DNA of 64,000 bases from Pseudomonas koreensis (GCF_024169245.1 NZ_JALJWP010000001.1:2543501-2607500), one strand, 5' to 3'; shown: positions 46,697 to 56,471, numbered from the stretch's first letter. Notes: generated by a model not told the origin, from the letters alone. Made by a program: numbers and translations.

Positions 46697-47476
46697 ATGA
46701 ACAAGACAACGCTGGCCGCCATCGAGCGTCATGCCATCGCGCAGTATCCCGACGAGTGCTGCGGTTTGCTGATTCGCGAAGGCGGTAGACAACGATATGT
46801 GCCTTGTCGCAATACGGCGACGACGCCAAGTGAACACTTTCGACTGTCCCCACAAGACTACGCGGCGGCCGAGGAGTGCGGAGAAGTGCTCGCAGTCATT
46901 CATAGCCATCCGGACTATCCCGCCACGGCCAGTGAGGCAGACCGGGTCTCTTGTGAGGCATCCGGATTGCCTTGGCATATCCTTGGAGTACGCAAGGATG
47001 ATGACGGTCAGGTTTGCACTGGTGAGCTGGTCACCATCACACCCAGTGGCTATCAGGCTCCGTTGATCGGGCGCGCATTTGTCCACGGTGTGCATGATTG
47101 CCTGAGCATCATCCTTGACTATTACCGACGGGAAATGGGCATCGAGCTGGGTAACTATCAGCGCGAAGACGGTTGGTGGGACAAGGGCGGCAACCTCTAT
47201 CTGGACAATCTACCTGCCGTCGGCTTCGAACAGGTCAGCCGACCGCAACAGGGCGATATCGTGCTGATGCAGATTCGCTCACCCGTGCCCAACCATGCCG
47301 CCATTTTTCTTGCAGACGGCATGCTGAAGAGTGAGCCGCAGCACTTTCCGGCGCCGGGCTCCATCCTCCATCACTTGTATGGCCGGGACAGCAGGCGCGA
47401 CACCTACGGCGGGTATTGGGCAGAGGTGACGGTGAGCTGTTGGAGGCATGGCACAAAGAACTCCCTGAATGGATAG
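46697..47476 (+). CDS. Lambda gpK-like tail protein with JAMM and NlpC/P60 domains
   Basis: It has 259 residues. The N-terminal half is a JAB/MPN metalloprotease fold with an intact HSHPDYPATASEAD motif (HxH-x7-SxxD). The C-terminal half is NlpC/P60 with the Cys in FVHGVHDCLSI and the His in VPNHAAIFL, so it may cut peptidoglycan during tail docking. It starts two bases after gpL. Confidence 0.9.
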   Translation: MNKTTLAAIERHAIAQYPDECCGLLIREGGRQRYVPCRNTATTPSEHFRLSPQDYAAAEECGEVLAVIHSHPDYPATASEADRVSCEASGLPWHILGVRKDDDGQVCTGELVTITPSGYQAPLIGRAFVHGVHDCLSIILDYYRREMGIELGNYQREDGWWDKGGNLYLDNLPAVGFEQVSRPQQGDIVLMQIRSPVPNHAAIFLADGMLKSEPQHFPAPGSILHHLYGRDSRRDTYGGYWAEVTVSCWRHGTKNSLNG

Positions 47477-47488
47477 AGGATTGATTCA

Positions 47489-48067
47489 ATGGCAAATGAG
47501 AAAGTTAGAACAATCAGATTGTATGGCGTGTTGGGTTCCAGATTTGGACGGCTGCACCGTCTCGCGGTAAACAGTACTTGTGAAGCGGTTCGCGCTCTTT
47601 CCATCATGATTCCCGGTTTCGAACGGTTTTTAATGGAATCCAAAGATAGGGGGCTGACCTACTCAGTGTTTATAGGGACCGAGAACATCGGGCCTGAACG
47701 GCTGAGGGCTCCTGTCGCCGATAATGACATCCGGATTGCCCCGGTACTGCTCGGCAGCAAACGCGCGGGTCTTTTGCAAACCATCATCGGGGCCGTGATA
47801 TTGACCGTCTCGACTTTCGTTCCCGCGATGCAGGGATGGGGACAAGCATTCGGCCTCTCATTGATGATGGGAGGAGCAATGCAAATGCTGTCTCCACAGG
47901 CAAAAGGCCTAGGCGCCCAGGACAGCCCGGCCAACCGCGCCAGTTATAGCTTCAACGGGCCGGTCAATACCAGCGCTCAAGGCAATCCGGTCGGTCTGCT
48001 TTACGGGCAGGCCATTGTCGGCAGCGCCGTGATCAGTGCCGGAATTTACGCGCAGGATCAACTCTAA
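47489..48067 (+). CDS. Lambda gpI-like tail assembly protein
   Basis: It has 192 residues. The N-terminal ubiquitin-like part (VRTIRLYGVLGSRFGRLH) is followed by a hydrophobic middle (LLQTIIGAVILTVSTFVPAM) and a Gly/Asn-rich end. It lies between K and J as in lambda. Tail assembly proteins of this family help load J onto the tip. Confidence 0.87.
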   Translation: MANEKVRTIRLYGVLGSRFGRLHRLAVNSTCEAVRALSIMIPGFERFLMESKDRGLTYSVFIGTENIGPERLRAPVADNDIRIAPVLLGSKRAGLLQTIIGAVILTVSTFVPAMQGWGQAFGLSLMMGGAMQMLSPQAKGLGAQDSPANRASYSFNGPVNTSAQGNPVGLLYGQAIVGSAVISAGIYAQDQL

Positions 48068-48095
48068 CGCGCCTCCCGGTTACCGACCTCCACCC

Positions 48096-48116
48096 AACCC
48101 GCCGTGTGCGGGTTTT
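48096..48116 (+). terminator. Terminator-like hairpin before the J gene
   Basis: AACCCGC-CGTGT-GCGGGTT is followed by TTATTT, ending about 20 bases before the ATG at 48137. Confidence 0.75.
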
Positions 48117-48136
48117 ATTTCGCCTGAAGGAAAGCC

Positions 48137-51100
48137 ATGACTGACCTCATTATCGCTGGCAGCAAAGGCGGCGGCGCCAAGCCGCGCCCCTCCGTGGAAG
48201 CGCCAGACAGCCTGCAAAGCACGGCTTACGCTCGTATCCTCGATCTCGTCAGCGAAGGCGAAATCGTCGGTTTGAAAAACGATACTCGCTCGGTGTTTCT
48301 GGATGAGACACCGCTGGCCAATGAAGACGGCAGTTTGAACTTCAACGGTGTGACGCTGGATGTTCGCACCGGTAGCCAGGACCAGGCACACATCCCCGGT
48401 TTCCCGGCCGTGGAAAACGAGTCGGTCGCGGCCGTCGAACTGCGAAGCGACCAACCGTGGACCAAGGCGTTCACCAATCTGCAGCTGTCAGCTGTGCGGA
48501 TTCGCCTGGCGGTCTCTCGCCTGGCGCAGACCAATACCAGCAACGGCGACACCAACGGTTACACGGTTAAATACGCGATCGATCTGGCCACTGATGGCGG
48601 TGCCTTCGTCGAGGTGCTCGCGTCTGCATTCAGTGGCAAAACCACCACCAAGTATGAACGCTCACACCGTATCGACTTGCCGCCCGCCAAAAGCGGCTGG
48701 ACTGTACGCGTGCGTCGGTTGACCCCCAACTCCACCAGCGGCGCTATCGCCGACACGACCAGTGTCGAATCGAGCACCGAGGTGATTGACGCCAAGCTGC
48801 GCTATCCAGGTTCAGCCATTATCGGTTTGCAGTTCGACGCGTCGCAATTCCAATCGATCCCATCGCGCTCCTTTGAACTGCTGGGGCGGATCATTCGAGT
48901 GCCAAGCAATTACGACCCGCAGAGCCGCGGCTACAGCGGCGTCTGGGACGGCACGTTCAAATTGGCGTGGACCGACAACCCGGCGTGGATTTACTACGAC
49001 CTGCTGCTGCACCCGCGTTATGGCCTGGGCCATCTGCTCAATGCCGGTCAGGTCGACAAATGGGAGCTGTACCGCATTGGTCAGTATTGCGACCAACCGG
49101 TTTCCGACGGCAAGGGCGGGACTGAGCCGCGATTCACCTGCAACCTCTATTTATCGGTGCGCGCCGATGCGCTGAAGGTCTTGCAAGACCTCGCGACCAC
49201 TTTTCGTGGCATGTCGTATTGGGGCGCGGGTTCGGTCATGGCAGTGGCCGACATGCCGGAAGACCCGGTTTACACCTATTCCAATGCCAACGTGATTGAC
49301 GGCAAGTTCGTCTATGGCGGGTCAGCGAAAAAGACTCGTTTCACCGTAGCACTGGTCAGTTGGAATGATCCGGCGGACTTCTACCGACAGAAGGTCCAGT
49401 ACGTCGATGACGCGGACGGAATTGCCCGCTATGGCGTACAACAGACGGAGATCACGGCCACCGGCTGCACGTCGCAGGCGCAGGCCCAGCGCATTGGCAA
49501 ATGGGCGCTGCTGACCAACCGTCTGGAAACTGAAAGTGTCACGTTCTCGGTCGGTCTGGACGGTACGTTGACCCGCCCAGGGCAGATTATCCGGGTAGCC
49601 GACAATGACCGTGCCGGACGACGCATCGGTGGACGCCTGCGTGATGCGACACTTACCACTCTGACTCTCGATGCTCACGTCAGCGCCGAAGCGGGCGACA
49701 CCATCACGCTGATCATGCCGACCGGTAAAGCCCTTTCCCGTGTCATCAAGTCGGTGAGCGTCAGCGACGAGACGCAGCGTGTGGTTCTGGCTCAACCCTT
49801 GAATGAACTGCCACCAGCGCAATCGATGTGGGCGATTGATTCAGCATCGTTGGCTACTCAGCAATTTCGTGTTCTGTCTATTGCCGAAGACTTCTCCGCC
49901 AGCGAAATCAGATACAGCATCAGCGCAGTCAAACATGTCCCGAGCAAGTACGGGGCGATCGACAACGGTTCTCGTATCGAGCGCCCTCCGGTCACGGTCA
50001 TTCCGCCAGGCGTGCAAGCCCCTCCGGCGTCGGTCACGATCAGCAATAATCATTTTGTCGACCAAGGCAGCGCGGTCGGTGTGATGACGATCGAATGGGC
50101 GCGTCCGGCGAGCGCCATTGCCTACGAGGTGTACTGGCGCAAGAACGACAGCGAATGGGTGTTTGCCGGCCGCACCGGCGGGGCGTCGATGGAGGTGCGG
50201 GGTATTTATGCCGGGCGATACGTGGCCAAGGTTCGGGCGATAAACGCGTTGGACATCGGCTCGGTGTACGCGACGTCAGCTGAAACTCAGCTGTCAGGAA
50301 AAACCACGCCACCGCCATCGGTGACATTCCTCAAGACGGACAGCCTGTTGTTCGGTATCGGCTTGAAATGGGAGTTTCCTGCAGGTGCCGAAGACACGCA
50401 GCGAACCGAAATCTGGTACGGGCCAACGGCAAACCTTGAAGCCGCTACCAAGCTGGCCGACCTTGCATATCCGCAAAGTGATTACGCAATGCAGAGCTTG
50501 CTGGCAGGCACGTCGTTTTTCTTCTGGGCTCGGCTGGTCGATCGCACGGGCAATATCGGGCCTTGGTACCCGACTGGCAATGGTGTGCTGGGTCAGGCCA
50601 GTTCAGAGGCCGGACCGATACTCGACATGCTCGCGGGTAAAATCTCGCAGACCGAATTGGGGAAAGACCTGCTCAGCGACATCGAGAAGATCCCCGGACT
50701 GCAGAGCCAGATTGATGCCCTGGACGAGAACTATGACCCGACCCGGACCTACGCGAAATCTGCCGTCGTGCGTCAAGCCGAGCGGTTGTATCAGGCCAAG
50801 GCGCTCGTCCCCGTCAATTCGCCACCACCGAACGCCGAATATTGGGTCGATGTGGGGCAAACAATCGAGACCGCTACCGGTCTGGTTCAGCAGGTCGGGA
50901 CCAACACCGCTGATATCAGCAAGATCGACGGCGCGGTAACGGCTCAGGCCGCGGCATTTCAGGCGCTGCGTGCAGCGTCTCGAGATGACAACGGTGAAGG
51001 CGAGCTCGCAGATGCGCTCAAGGGCTGGACCAGTACGGCCGCCATCGCCACGGAAAGCAGCGTCCGGGCATCCCAGAATGAGGCCACGGCGCAACGTGTT

Positions 51101-51709
51101 TCAGCGCTGGAAGTCCGTACTGGCAATAATGCGGCAAATATCCAGTCGCTTGAGAAAGTTGTAACGACCAATAGCTCGGCCACGGCGACGAAGCTTGAAC
51201 AGTTGAATGCGTCTGTTGGGCAAAACAGTGCTGCCGTTCAGCAGGCCTCAAGTGCTATTGCCGATACCAATGGCAAGTTATCGACGATCTGGTCGGTGAA
51301 GATGGATACAACGGCGGGAGGCCAAAAATATGCCGCGTCGTTTGGTTTGGGGCTGCAGGTCGATCCTTCGGGTGTTTCCTCACAATTTGTTGTGCGCGCC
51401 GATACGTTCATGTTGTTGAATCTGGCGAATGGAAATCCGGTGTCGCCATTTACCGTGAGCGGCGGTCAAACATTTATTAATGATGCCTTTATTCAGAATG
51501 GCTCTATTAATATGTTGAAGATTGGCGATAGCTTGCAGTCAGATAATTATCATCCAGGGACATCTGGATGGAGACTGACTAGATCCGGTAACTTCGAAAT
51601 CAACAGCAGCGTAGCCGGACAGGGACGAGTGATCATGACCAACAGGTCGCTCCGAGTGTTTGATGCCAATGACGTCAAGCGCGTCCAACTTGGAGATCTG
51701 AGTGAATGA
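48137..51709 (+). CDS. Host-specificity tail-tip protein J
   Basis: It has 1190 residues. The N-terminal tip-attachment domains are typical (STAYARILDLVSEGEIVGLK). Two fibronectin type III-like domains span about residues 625-810. A helical central spine (ALKGWTSTAAIATESSVRAS) follows, then a C-terminal fibre tip with the ending VFDANDVKRVQLGDLSE. In lambda and F-pyocins the C-terminal part chooses the receptor. DNA coding for the last 130 or so residues is visibly richer in A+T than the rest. It overlaps the next gene by four bases. Confidence 0.93.
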   Translation: MTDLIIAGSKGGGAKPRPSVEAPDSLQSTAYARILDLVSEGEIVGLKNDTRSVFLDETPLANEDGSLNFNGVTLDVRTGSQDQAHIPGFPAVENESVAAVELRSDQPWTKAFTNLQLSAVRIRLAVSRLAQTNTSNGDTNGYTVKYAIDLATDGGAFVEVLASAFSGKTTTKYERSHRIDLPPAKSGWTVRVRRLTPNSTSGAIADTTSVESSTEVIDAKLRYPGSAIIGLQFDASQFQSIPSRSFELLGRIIRVPSNYDPQSRGYSGVWDGTFKLAWTDNPAWIYYDLLLHPRYGLGHLLNAGQVDKWELYRIGQYCDQPVSDGKGGTEPRFTCNLYLSVRADALKVLQDLATTFRGMSYWGAGSVMAVADMPEDPVYTYSNANVIDGKFVYGGSAKKTRFTVALVSWNDPADFYRQKVQYVDDADGIARYGVQQTEITATGCTSQAQAQRIGKWALLTNRLETESVTFSVGLDGTLTRPGQIIRVADNDRAGRRIGGRLRDATLTTLTLDAHVSAEAGDTITLIMPTGKALSRVIKSVSVSDETQRVVLAQPLNELPPAQSMWAIDSASLATQQFRVLSIAEDFSASEIRYSISAVKHVPSKYGAIDNGSRIERPPVTVIPPGVQAPPASVTISNNHFVDQGSAVGVMTIEWARPASAIAYEVYWRKNDSEWVFAGRTGGASMEVRGIYAGRYVAKVRAINALDIGSVYATSAETQLSGKTTPPPSVTFLKTDSLLFGIGLKWEFPAGAEDTQRTEIWYGPTANLEAATKLADLAYPQSDYAMQSLLAGTSFFFWARLVDRTGNIGPWYPTGNGVLGQASSEAGPILDMLAGKISQTELGKDLLSDIEKIPGLQSQIDALDENYDPTRTYAKSAVVRQAERLYQAKALVPVNSPPPNAEYWVDVGQTIETATGLVQQVGTNTADISKIDGAVTAQAAAFQALRAASRDDNGEGELADALKGWTSTAAIATESSVRASQNEATAQRVSALEVRTGNNAANIQSLEKVVTTNSSATATKLEQLNASVGQNSAAVQQASSAIADTNGKLSTIWSVKMDTTAGGQKYAASFGLGLQVDPSGVSSQFVVRADTFMLLNLANGNPVSPFTVSGGQTFINDAFIQNGSINMLKIGDSLQSDNYHPGTSGWRLTRSGNFEINSSVAGQGRVIMTNRSLRVFDANDVKRVQLGDLSE

Positions 51710-52098
51710 GCTTCGGAATGACGGTGTTTGATGCCAACGGTGTGCAAACCTTGGGTATGGAAGACTTTACCATTGAAAAGCTGGCTCAGATGAACTTGCC
51801 CGCGACTCGCAATATGGGAAATGGGGTCAGGTCCGATTACATTTTGATGGACGTTCCAGGTTATAACCCGGCGACCTGTTTTGTTGTGATTACTCCGCGA
51901 GTTTATGCGGGATATGGTCAGCCAGGTTATCCGGATTCCTGGGGCTATGTCCCAACTTACAAGGACCTTGGCGGAACAAAAATCGGTATTTTCACTTACG
52001 TGAACAGGCGGCGGCCTACCGGTTATCACAACAACTACGTCGATGAATGGACTGAGCACACGGTCGAGTGTGTGGTCGAAGTCGTGAGGGTGTTGTAA
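51706..52098 (+). CDS. Tip-associated protein with FGMTVFDANG motif
   Basis: It has 130 residues. I do not recognise a named function. The opening SFGMTVFDANGVQTLGMEDF resembles a short module repeated in the next protein and often found after J genes of F-type tails. It overlaps J (ATGA) and the next gene (TAATG), so the three are coupled. Base use is A+T-rich like the J tip. Confidence 0.75.
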   Translation: MSFGMTVFDANGVQTLGMEDFTIEKLAQMNLPATRNMGNGVRSDYILMDVPGYNPATCFVVITPRVYAGYGQPGYPDSWGYVPTYKDLGGTKIGIFTYVNRRRPTGYHNNYVDEWTEHTVECVVEVVRVL

Positions 52099-52823
52099 TG
52101 GCTGACTACGGGCTTTCAGTGACCAATGCATATGGCGCCGTCGTAATATCCAGCGCCTATAAAGTGATGGTGTTTTCCGAACGTGGCAGTTTTCGAATCC
52201 AGTCCAGGTACACCGATCGCGAAGGGAGTGGCGCTGTTACCTTCCTGAAACCGATCCAGACCCTAGAGGCGCCACAAGTTTTTTTCAGGCATGTAAGTGG
52301 TTTTCATACATCCTTGGGTGTGTACCTGACCATGTTGGGAGGGCCTGGAAACTGGACTGGTTTTCTAGTGACATCCGCAGTGCGCAATGGCAAAAATTTA
52401 CAGAATTATCTGATTGAATATGTCGTCTGTAAATTTTCTGATCAGCCCAGTCCGCAGCGGTATGGCATGAATATCTTTGACGCCCAAGGTCGCATCGCAT
52501 TTTCTTCCGAAGACAGGGTTGTTCGTTATCACAAGTTTGCCAAATCATGGTCGCTGGTAGGAGGTGACTATGTAGATACATACAAAAGCAACCTTGTCAT
52601 CGAAGCGGATGATTTCGTATGTGTTTCCAGTATTGATCGTGGTGTGACGTGGTTTGCTGATGGTTTTGGTTTTGTAGGTATGAGCTTGCTGGATAATAAT
52701 ATTCCTGTTTTAGATATTACCGCGCAGAGGGCGGGCGGCGGATATTGGTATTACCAAGGGACTAATGGGACATGCTTCGGCATTCCGGTTTGTAAGTTTC
52801 CATCGTCTAGGTATTACAACTAG
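52098..52823 (+). CDS. Tip-associated protein with two YG-x-FDA-G modules
   Basis: It has 241 residues. Two related segments open DYGLSVTNAYGAVVIS and RYGMNIFDAQGRIAFS (about residues 3 and 126), suggesting an internal duplication of the module in the preceding gene. No function is assigned. It is A+T-rich compared with its flanks, a sign of separate transfer of the receptor-reading end of this tail. Confidence 0.72.
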   Translation: MADYGLSVTNAYGAVVISSAYKVMVFSERGSFRIQSRYTDREGSGAVTFLKPIQTLEAPQVFFRHVSGFHTSLGVYLTMLGGPGNWTGFLVTSAVRNGKNLQNYLIEYVVCKFSDQPSPQRYGMNIFDAQGRIAFSSEDRVVRYHKFAKSWSLVGGDYVDTYKSNLVIEADDFVCVSSIDRGVTWFADGFGFVGMSLLDNNIPVLDITAQRAGGGYWYYQGTNGTCFGIPVCKFPSSRYYN

Positions 52824-52843
52824 TCAATTTAAAGGAGATCGGT

Positions 52844-53971
52844 ATGCCATGGAGCAAGACCGGAACGGTAAGCGTCACTAATAATTCCAATTCAGTCATC
52901 GGCGTAGGGACATCCTTTATCGTTAATGGACGTGTAGGGGATGCGTTCAGGGGGCCTGATGGCAGTTGGTATGAAGTTACCAACATCGCTAGCGACACGG
53001 CGATGTCAATTTCGCCGAACTATCAGGGCGTGACTGACGGAGCAGGCTCGTACGCACTGGCGCCGTTGCAGGGGTACATAAAAGAGTCGGCCGATACGTT
53101 GCGGGCATTGGTCAACACATACGGTGCCAAACTTGCGGCATTAGGAGCCACCGCTAACTTCGACGTACTGCCTGTCTCGAAGGGCGGCACTGGGGGCGTG
53201 TCAGCCGCCACAGCTCGCGCTGCTCTGGAACTCGGTTCTGCTGCAACAGCAGCGCTTCAAATCACTCCCAGCGATGCAACCGCCGGACGCGTCATGCAGG
53301 TCGGAGCATTTGGGATTGGCGGTGATGCTCCGGTCTACAACGGCAACATCGACGACACTGCGGCTGTTCCGGCGGGACGCTGTTTTGTCATTAACACCGC
53401 CACCGGCGTGAAACCGACGGGATCATCCTACGGTTTGATGGACACCATCAAATACGTTGGTCAGCCGGTTCATCAGGTCTGGCACGAGGTCAACGGCGTT
53501 GCCAGCGGCGGCACTCTACGTACCTGGGAGCGAGATCAATACGGTACGGGTGTTTTCGGTCCATGGCGCATGGTTTACCGACAGAACAACATCGTTGGGG
53601 TTGTTTCGGGGGCCGGTGCACCTACCGGCGCGATTATCGAGCGGGGCGCCAACGCGGCTGGTGAATACACCAAATTCGCCGATGGCACGCTGGTCTGCTG
53701 GAAGGTGATTGCCACCAACTCGACGGGTACGTATGCCGTGGGCGCATTGTTCGGCAGTGATGCGTATGCGCCGGGCGCCTATCCTTCAGCCTTCGCATCC
53801 ATACCTACCGTGACGTCGGCAGCGATTGGCAAGGTCTACGCCGACTGTGTAATGGCCAGCGCCTGGATCCCTCCGACGATCGCCAACTGGGGCGCCTGGC
53901 GCGCCATCGCAACAACCAACGCAGCCGCGGCTGCGCAAATCAATTTGATCGCAATAGGCAGGTGGTATTGA
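52844..53971 (+). CDS. Tail fibre protein 1
   Basis: It has 375 residues with AAAGGAGATC before the ATG. The N-terminal domain (MPWSKTGTVSVTNNSNSVIG, to about residue 110) is shared with the second fibre, as is LPVSKGGTGG in the shaft. The C-terminal tip is different and ends INLIAIGRWY. It is followed by two small genes, the second a fibre assembly chaperone, so its partner is at hand. Confidence 0.87.
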   Translation: MPWSKTGTVSVTNNSNSVIGVGTSFIVNGRVGDAFRGPDGSWYEVTNIASDTAMSISPNYQGVTDGAGSYALAPLQGYIKESADTLRALVNTYGAKLAALGATANFDVLPVSKGGTGGVSAATARAALELGSAATAALQITPSDATAGRVMQVGAFGIGGDAPVYNGNIDDTAAVPAGRCFVINTATGVKPTGSSYGLMDTIKYVGQPVHQVWHEVNGVASGGTLRTWERDQYGTGVFGPWRMVYRQNNIVGVVSGAGAPTGAIIERGANAAGEYTKFADGTLVCWKVIATNSTGTYAVGALFGSDAYAPGAYPSAFASIPTVTSAAIGKVYADCVMASAWIPPTIANWGAWRAIATTNAAAAAQINLIAIGRWY

Positions 53972-54288
53972 TGAACGTTGTTCTGTCTCCGCAGCGCAGA
54001 GACGACTCTCTGACACTGCACAAGTCCGGTGCGCTGATTACCGTGAACGGCGAAACCTTCGATTTCTCGCGATTGTCCGACGGCGACACGTTGCCGCAAC
54101 GCGCAATCGACTCCGAATGGTTCGTGGGTGACGTTACTTGCGAGCAGGGAAAACTGACGCTTCATCTGTTGTTGCCGATCCCCGCTCATTACAGTCAGGC
54201 GCAAGCCTTTCCCGCAGACCTGATCGATATTCCTGACGGTGACGTGGCATTGCCACAGCCATTGCCGCAAGCGGAGGTTGAAGTATGA
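53971..54288 (+). CDS. Small protein between fibre and its chaperone
   Basis: It has 105 residues, beta-rich (LTLHKSGALITVNGETFDFS), and I do not recognise a function. It overlaps the fibre stop (TGATG) and the chaperone start (ATGA), so it is expressed with both. Confidence 0.72.
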   Translation: MNVVLSPQRRDDSLTLHKSGALITVNGETFDFSRLSDGDTLPQRAIDSEWFVGDVTCEQGKLTLHLLLPIPAHYSQAQAFPADLIDIPDGDVALPQPLPQAEVEV

Positions 54289-54641
54289 ATATCGACTGGT
54301 CGCAATTGATCACCAAAGCGATGAAAGAGGCAGCAGCTGCCGCAGCACGATTGAGCGAAGCGCAAGCACTGCTCAAGAGCAGAAACGAAGCGGCCGCAGG
54401 GCAGGTCGCGCGCATTCAGGATCGGATCGACACCCTCGGTTACGGCATCGATCTGGGGGAGGCAACGTCTGAAGATGAGGCGGAACAGCAAACACTGCTT
54501 GCCAACCTGAAACAGTGGAAAGCCTACAAGTTCAGTTTGGGCAAAGTGAGCACACAAGCTGCCTGGCCCATGGCGCCAGAGTGGCCTGTCCAGCCTGATG
54601 TTCCGGTGATTGTGGTTGACCCGATCTTGCCAACGGGCTGA
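54285..54641 (+). CDS. Tail fibre assembly chaperone (Tfa-like)
   Basis: It has 118 residues. A helical N-terminus rich in Ala leads to the family ending LKQWKAYKFSLGKVSTQAAW followed by PEWPVQP, the pattern of Tfa C-termini. It folds or trimerises a fibre; whether it serves one or both fibre genes is unknown. Confidence 0.8.
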   Translation: MNIDWSQLITKAMKEAAAAAARLSEAQALLKSRNEAAAGQVARIQDRIDTLGYGIDLGEATSEDEAEQQTLLANLKQWKAYKFSLGKVSTQAAWPMAPEWPVQPDVPVIVVDPILPTG

Positions 54642-54688
54642 CTGGCTTTCTGACTGCTACGTGATGGAGATCGTCTTGAACACCCCAT

Positions 54689-54710
54689 ACCGCCGACTGC
54701 GGTTTTTTTT
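54689..54710 (+). terminator. Terminator-like hairpin between fibre cassettes
   Basis: ACCGC-CGACT-GCGGT is followed by a run of eight T (54703-54710), ending 22 bases before the ATG at 54733. Confidence 0.75.
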
Positions 54711-54732
54711 CGCTTAAAAAAAGGACTGCACT

Positions 54733-55611
54733 ATGCCCTGGCTCCGAACAGGTACGGTCAATGTCAGCAACAACTCGCCTGCGGTCAGCGGTGTCGATGT
54801 GGATTTCGTGACCGATGTCCGGGTCGGCGACGCGTTCGTCGGACCGGATGGGCGACAGTATGAAGTCACCAATATTGCCAGTCCGGGCTTGTTGTCGATC
54901 ACTCCGGCTTACCAAGGCGCAACGGCTAGCGACGCGGCATATTCGATCATGCCGGTGCAGGGTTATCCCAAAGCACTGGCTGATGCATTCAACAACCTGA
55001 ATGTTCAGTACGGCCCGAAACTGGCCGCTCTGGGCACTACGGGAAACTTTGATGTCTTGCCTGTGAGCAAAGGCGGCACCGGTGCGACCGATGCCGCCTC
55101 GGCTCGACTTGCGCTCGGACTCGGCGCTGTTGCGTCGGACGCTGTTGTCCCGGTAGCGAGAGGTGGAACCGGCGGTATCACCCCGGCAGCCGCCCGAGCG
55201 GGACTCGGACTGGGCAGTGCTGCTGTCGCCGCGTTGGTCGGGTCGGTCAGCCAGGACAAAGGCGTTCCCACCGGCGCTGTCATTGAACGTGGCGCCAATA
55301 CCAATGGTGAGTACGTCAAGTTTGCAGACGGCACGCTGATTTGCACGCTCTACGGCCGAGCTGGCATCGCGTTCAACAACCCGTCCAACATGGGCTTCAA
55401 CTGGACTTATCCGATGAGCTTTGTGGCACCGGGATTTGTCACCGCAAATCTGGTGGGGGTCCTGGGCGTGGCGAAACAGGTGACAAGCGTCGGTGCCTAC
55501 AGCAGAACCTCTAGTTTTGCCAGCATCTGTGTTTTCAGTCTCGGTCAGTTCATTGAGACCGACTTGTCCATGGTCGCTTTTGACTGCTTCGCCATCGGCA
55601 GGTGGTTCTAA
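54733..55611 (+). CDS. Tail fibre protein 2
   Basis: It has 292 residues. It is a paralogue of the fibre at 52844: both begin MPW-x-TGTV and share RVGDAF-x-GPDG, YEVTNIAS, KLAALG and LPVSKGGTG. The shaft and tip differ, and it ends CFAIGRWF. It has no chaperone of its own downstream. It may be the R-type fibre placed before the sheath module, or a spare for the F-type tail; the sequence does not settle this. Confidence 0.85.
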   Translation: MPWLRTGTVNVSNNSPAVSGVDVDFVTDVRVGDAFVGPDGRQYEVTNIASPGLLSITPAYQGATASDAAYSIMPVQGYPKALADAFNNLNVQYGPKLAALGTTGNFDVLPVSKGGTGATDAASARLALGLGAVASDAVVPVARGGTGGITPAAARAGLGLGSAAVAALVGSVSQDKGVPTGAVIERGANTNGEYVKFADGTLICTLYGRAGIAFNNPSNMGFNWTYPMSFVAPGFVTANLVGVLGVAKQVTSVGAYSRTSSFASICVFSLGQFIETDLSMVAFDCFAIGRWF

Positions 55612-55707
55612 GCCGGATACTTGGACAGCGCACCAGTGCTTTTGCCTATCGTTAATCCGGGTTGTTGTGGGATCTGACCTGCGGCAGCCTCTACTCGGTA
55701 CTTCCTC

Positions 55708-56292
55708 ATGAAAATGACCCCTCTGGTCACGCAACTGCGTGCTCAGTGCCCGACGCTGGGCAATCGAATCGGAGTGGGGATTGACATCGCTGCACTGCAA
55801 ATCGATGCCTCACTGCAGACTCCCTACGCCAGTCTCACACCGCTGGCCGATCTGGCCAGTCCTGGCAGCGCACAAAACCTCCTGACCCAACCGATCCGCG
55901 AGCGCTTCGAAATCGTCCTCGCGCTTGACGCCACCGACGCTACAAACGCGCTGGATTTGTTGCACGATCTGCGCGCCGAACTGTGGCGCGCGCTGGTGGG
56001 GTTCAAGCCTGACGCTGACTACAGCGCCATCGTTTACGACGGCGGCGAACTGGTGTCGATCAACAGCAGCCGCGTGTTTTATCGGCTGCGTTTTTATGCC
56101 GAGTTCCAGCTTGGCCGCAATCTGCCCGGTCAGCCTGCGGAGAGTTGGCACGAACGCGAACTGGACGGTTTGTCGTCCTTTACCGGGGCCACGGTGCGGG
56201 TCGATGCGATCGACCCGGCCGACCCCAACCTGCAAAGCCCGGGCCCCGATGGGCGCGTGGAAATGACTTTCTCTGGAGACGTAACCCCATGA
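55708..56292 (+). CDS. Mu/SfV-like tail terminator (gp37-like)
   Basis: It has 194 residues (MKMTPLVTQLRAQCPTLGNR). It opens the contractile-tail module and is placed like the gp37-type protein of Mu-like phages, which caps the tail tube. It overlaps the DUF2635 gene by four bases. The call rests on position and length more than on motifs. Confidence 0.7.
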   Translation: MKMTPLVTQLRAQCPTLGNRIGVGIDIAALQIDASLQTPYASLTPLADLASPGSAQNLLTQPIRERFEIVLALDATDATNALDLLHDLRAELWRALVGFKPDADYSAIVYDGGELVSINSSRVFYRLRFYAEFQLGRNLPGQPAESWHERELDGLSSFTGATVRVDAIDPADPNLQSPGPDGRVEMTFSGDVTP

Positions 56293-56471
56293 GCAACCGC
56301 ATCACCGTACTGCCGGCCGCCGGCCGTGTCGTACCTGACCCCGAGGCGGGCGACCTGCTGCCGGCCGAAGGCCGTGAAGTGCTGGACAGCGCCTGGTGGC
56401 GCCGGCGTCTGGCCGACGGCGACATCACACTCAAAACCGCAAAAGCGGCTAAACCACAGGGAGCCAAATAA
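56289..56471 (+). CDS. DUF2635 small protein (Mu gp38-like)
   Basis: It has 60 residues, MSNRITVLPAAGRVVPDPEA and on to an AWWRRRLADGD motif typical of DUF2635. It is always found directly before the sheath in Mu-like tails; its role is not known. It overlaps both neighbours. Confidence 0.8.
   Translation: MSNRITVLPAAGRVVPDPEAGDLLPAEGREVLDSAWWRRRLADGDITLKTAKAAKPQGAK

Noticed and set aside
55612..55707. Separate promoter for the R-type module
   Set aside because: No convincing -35/-10 pair was found in this 96-base gap.
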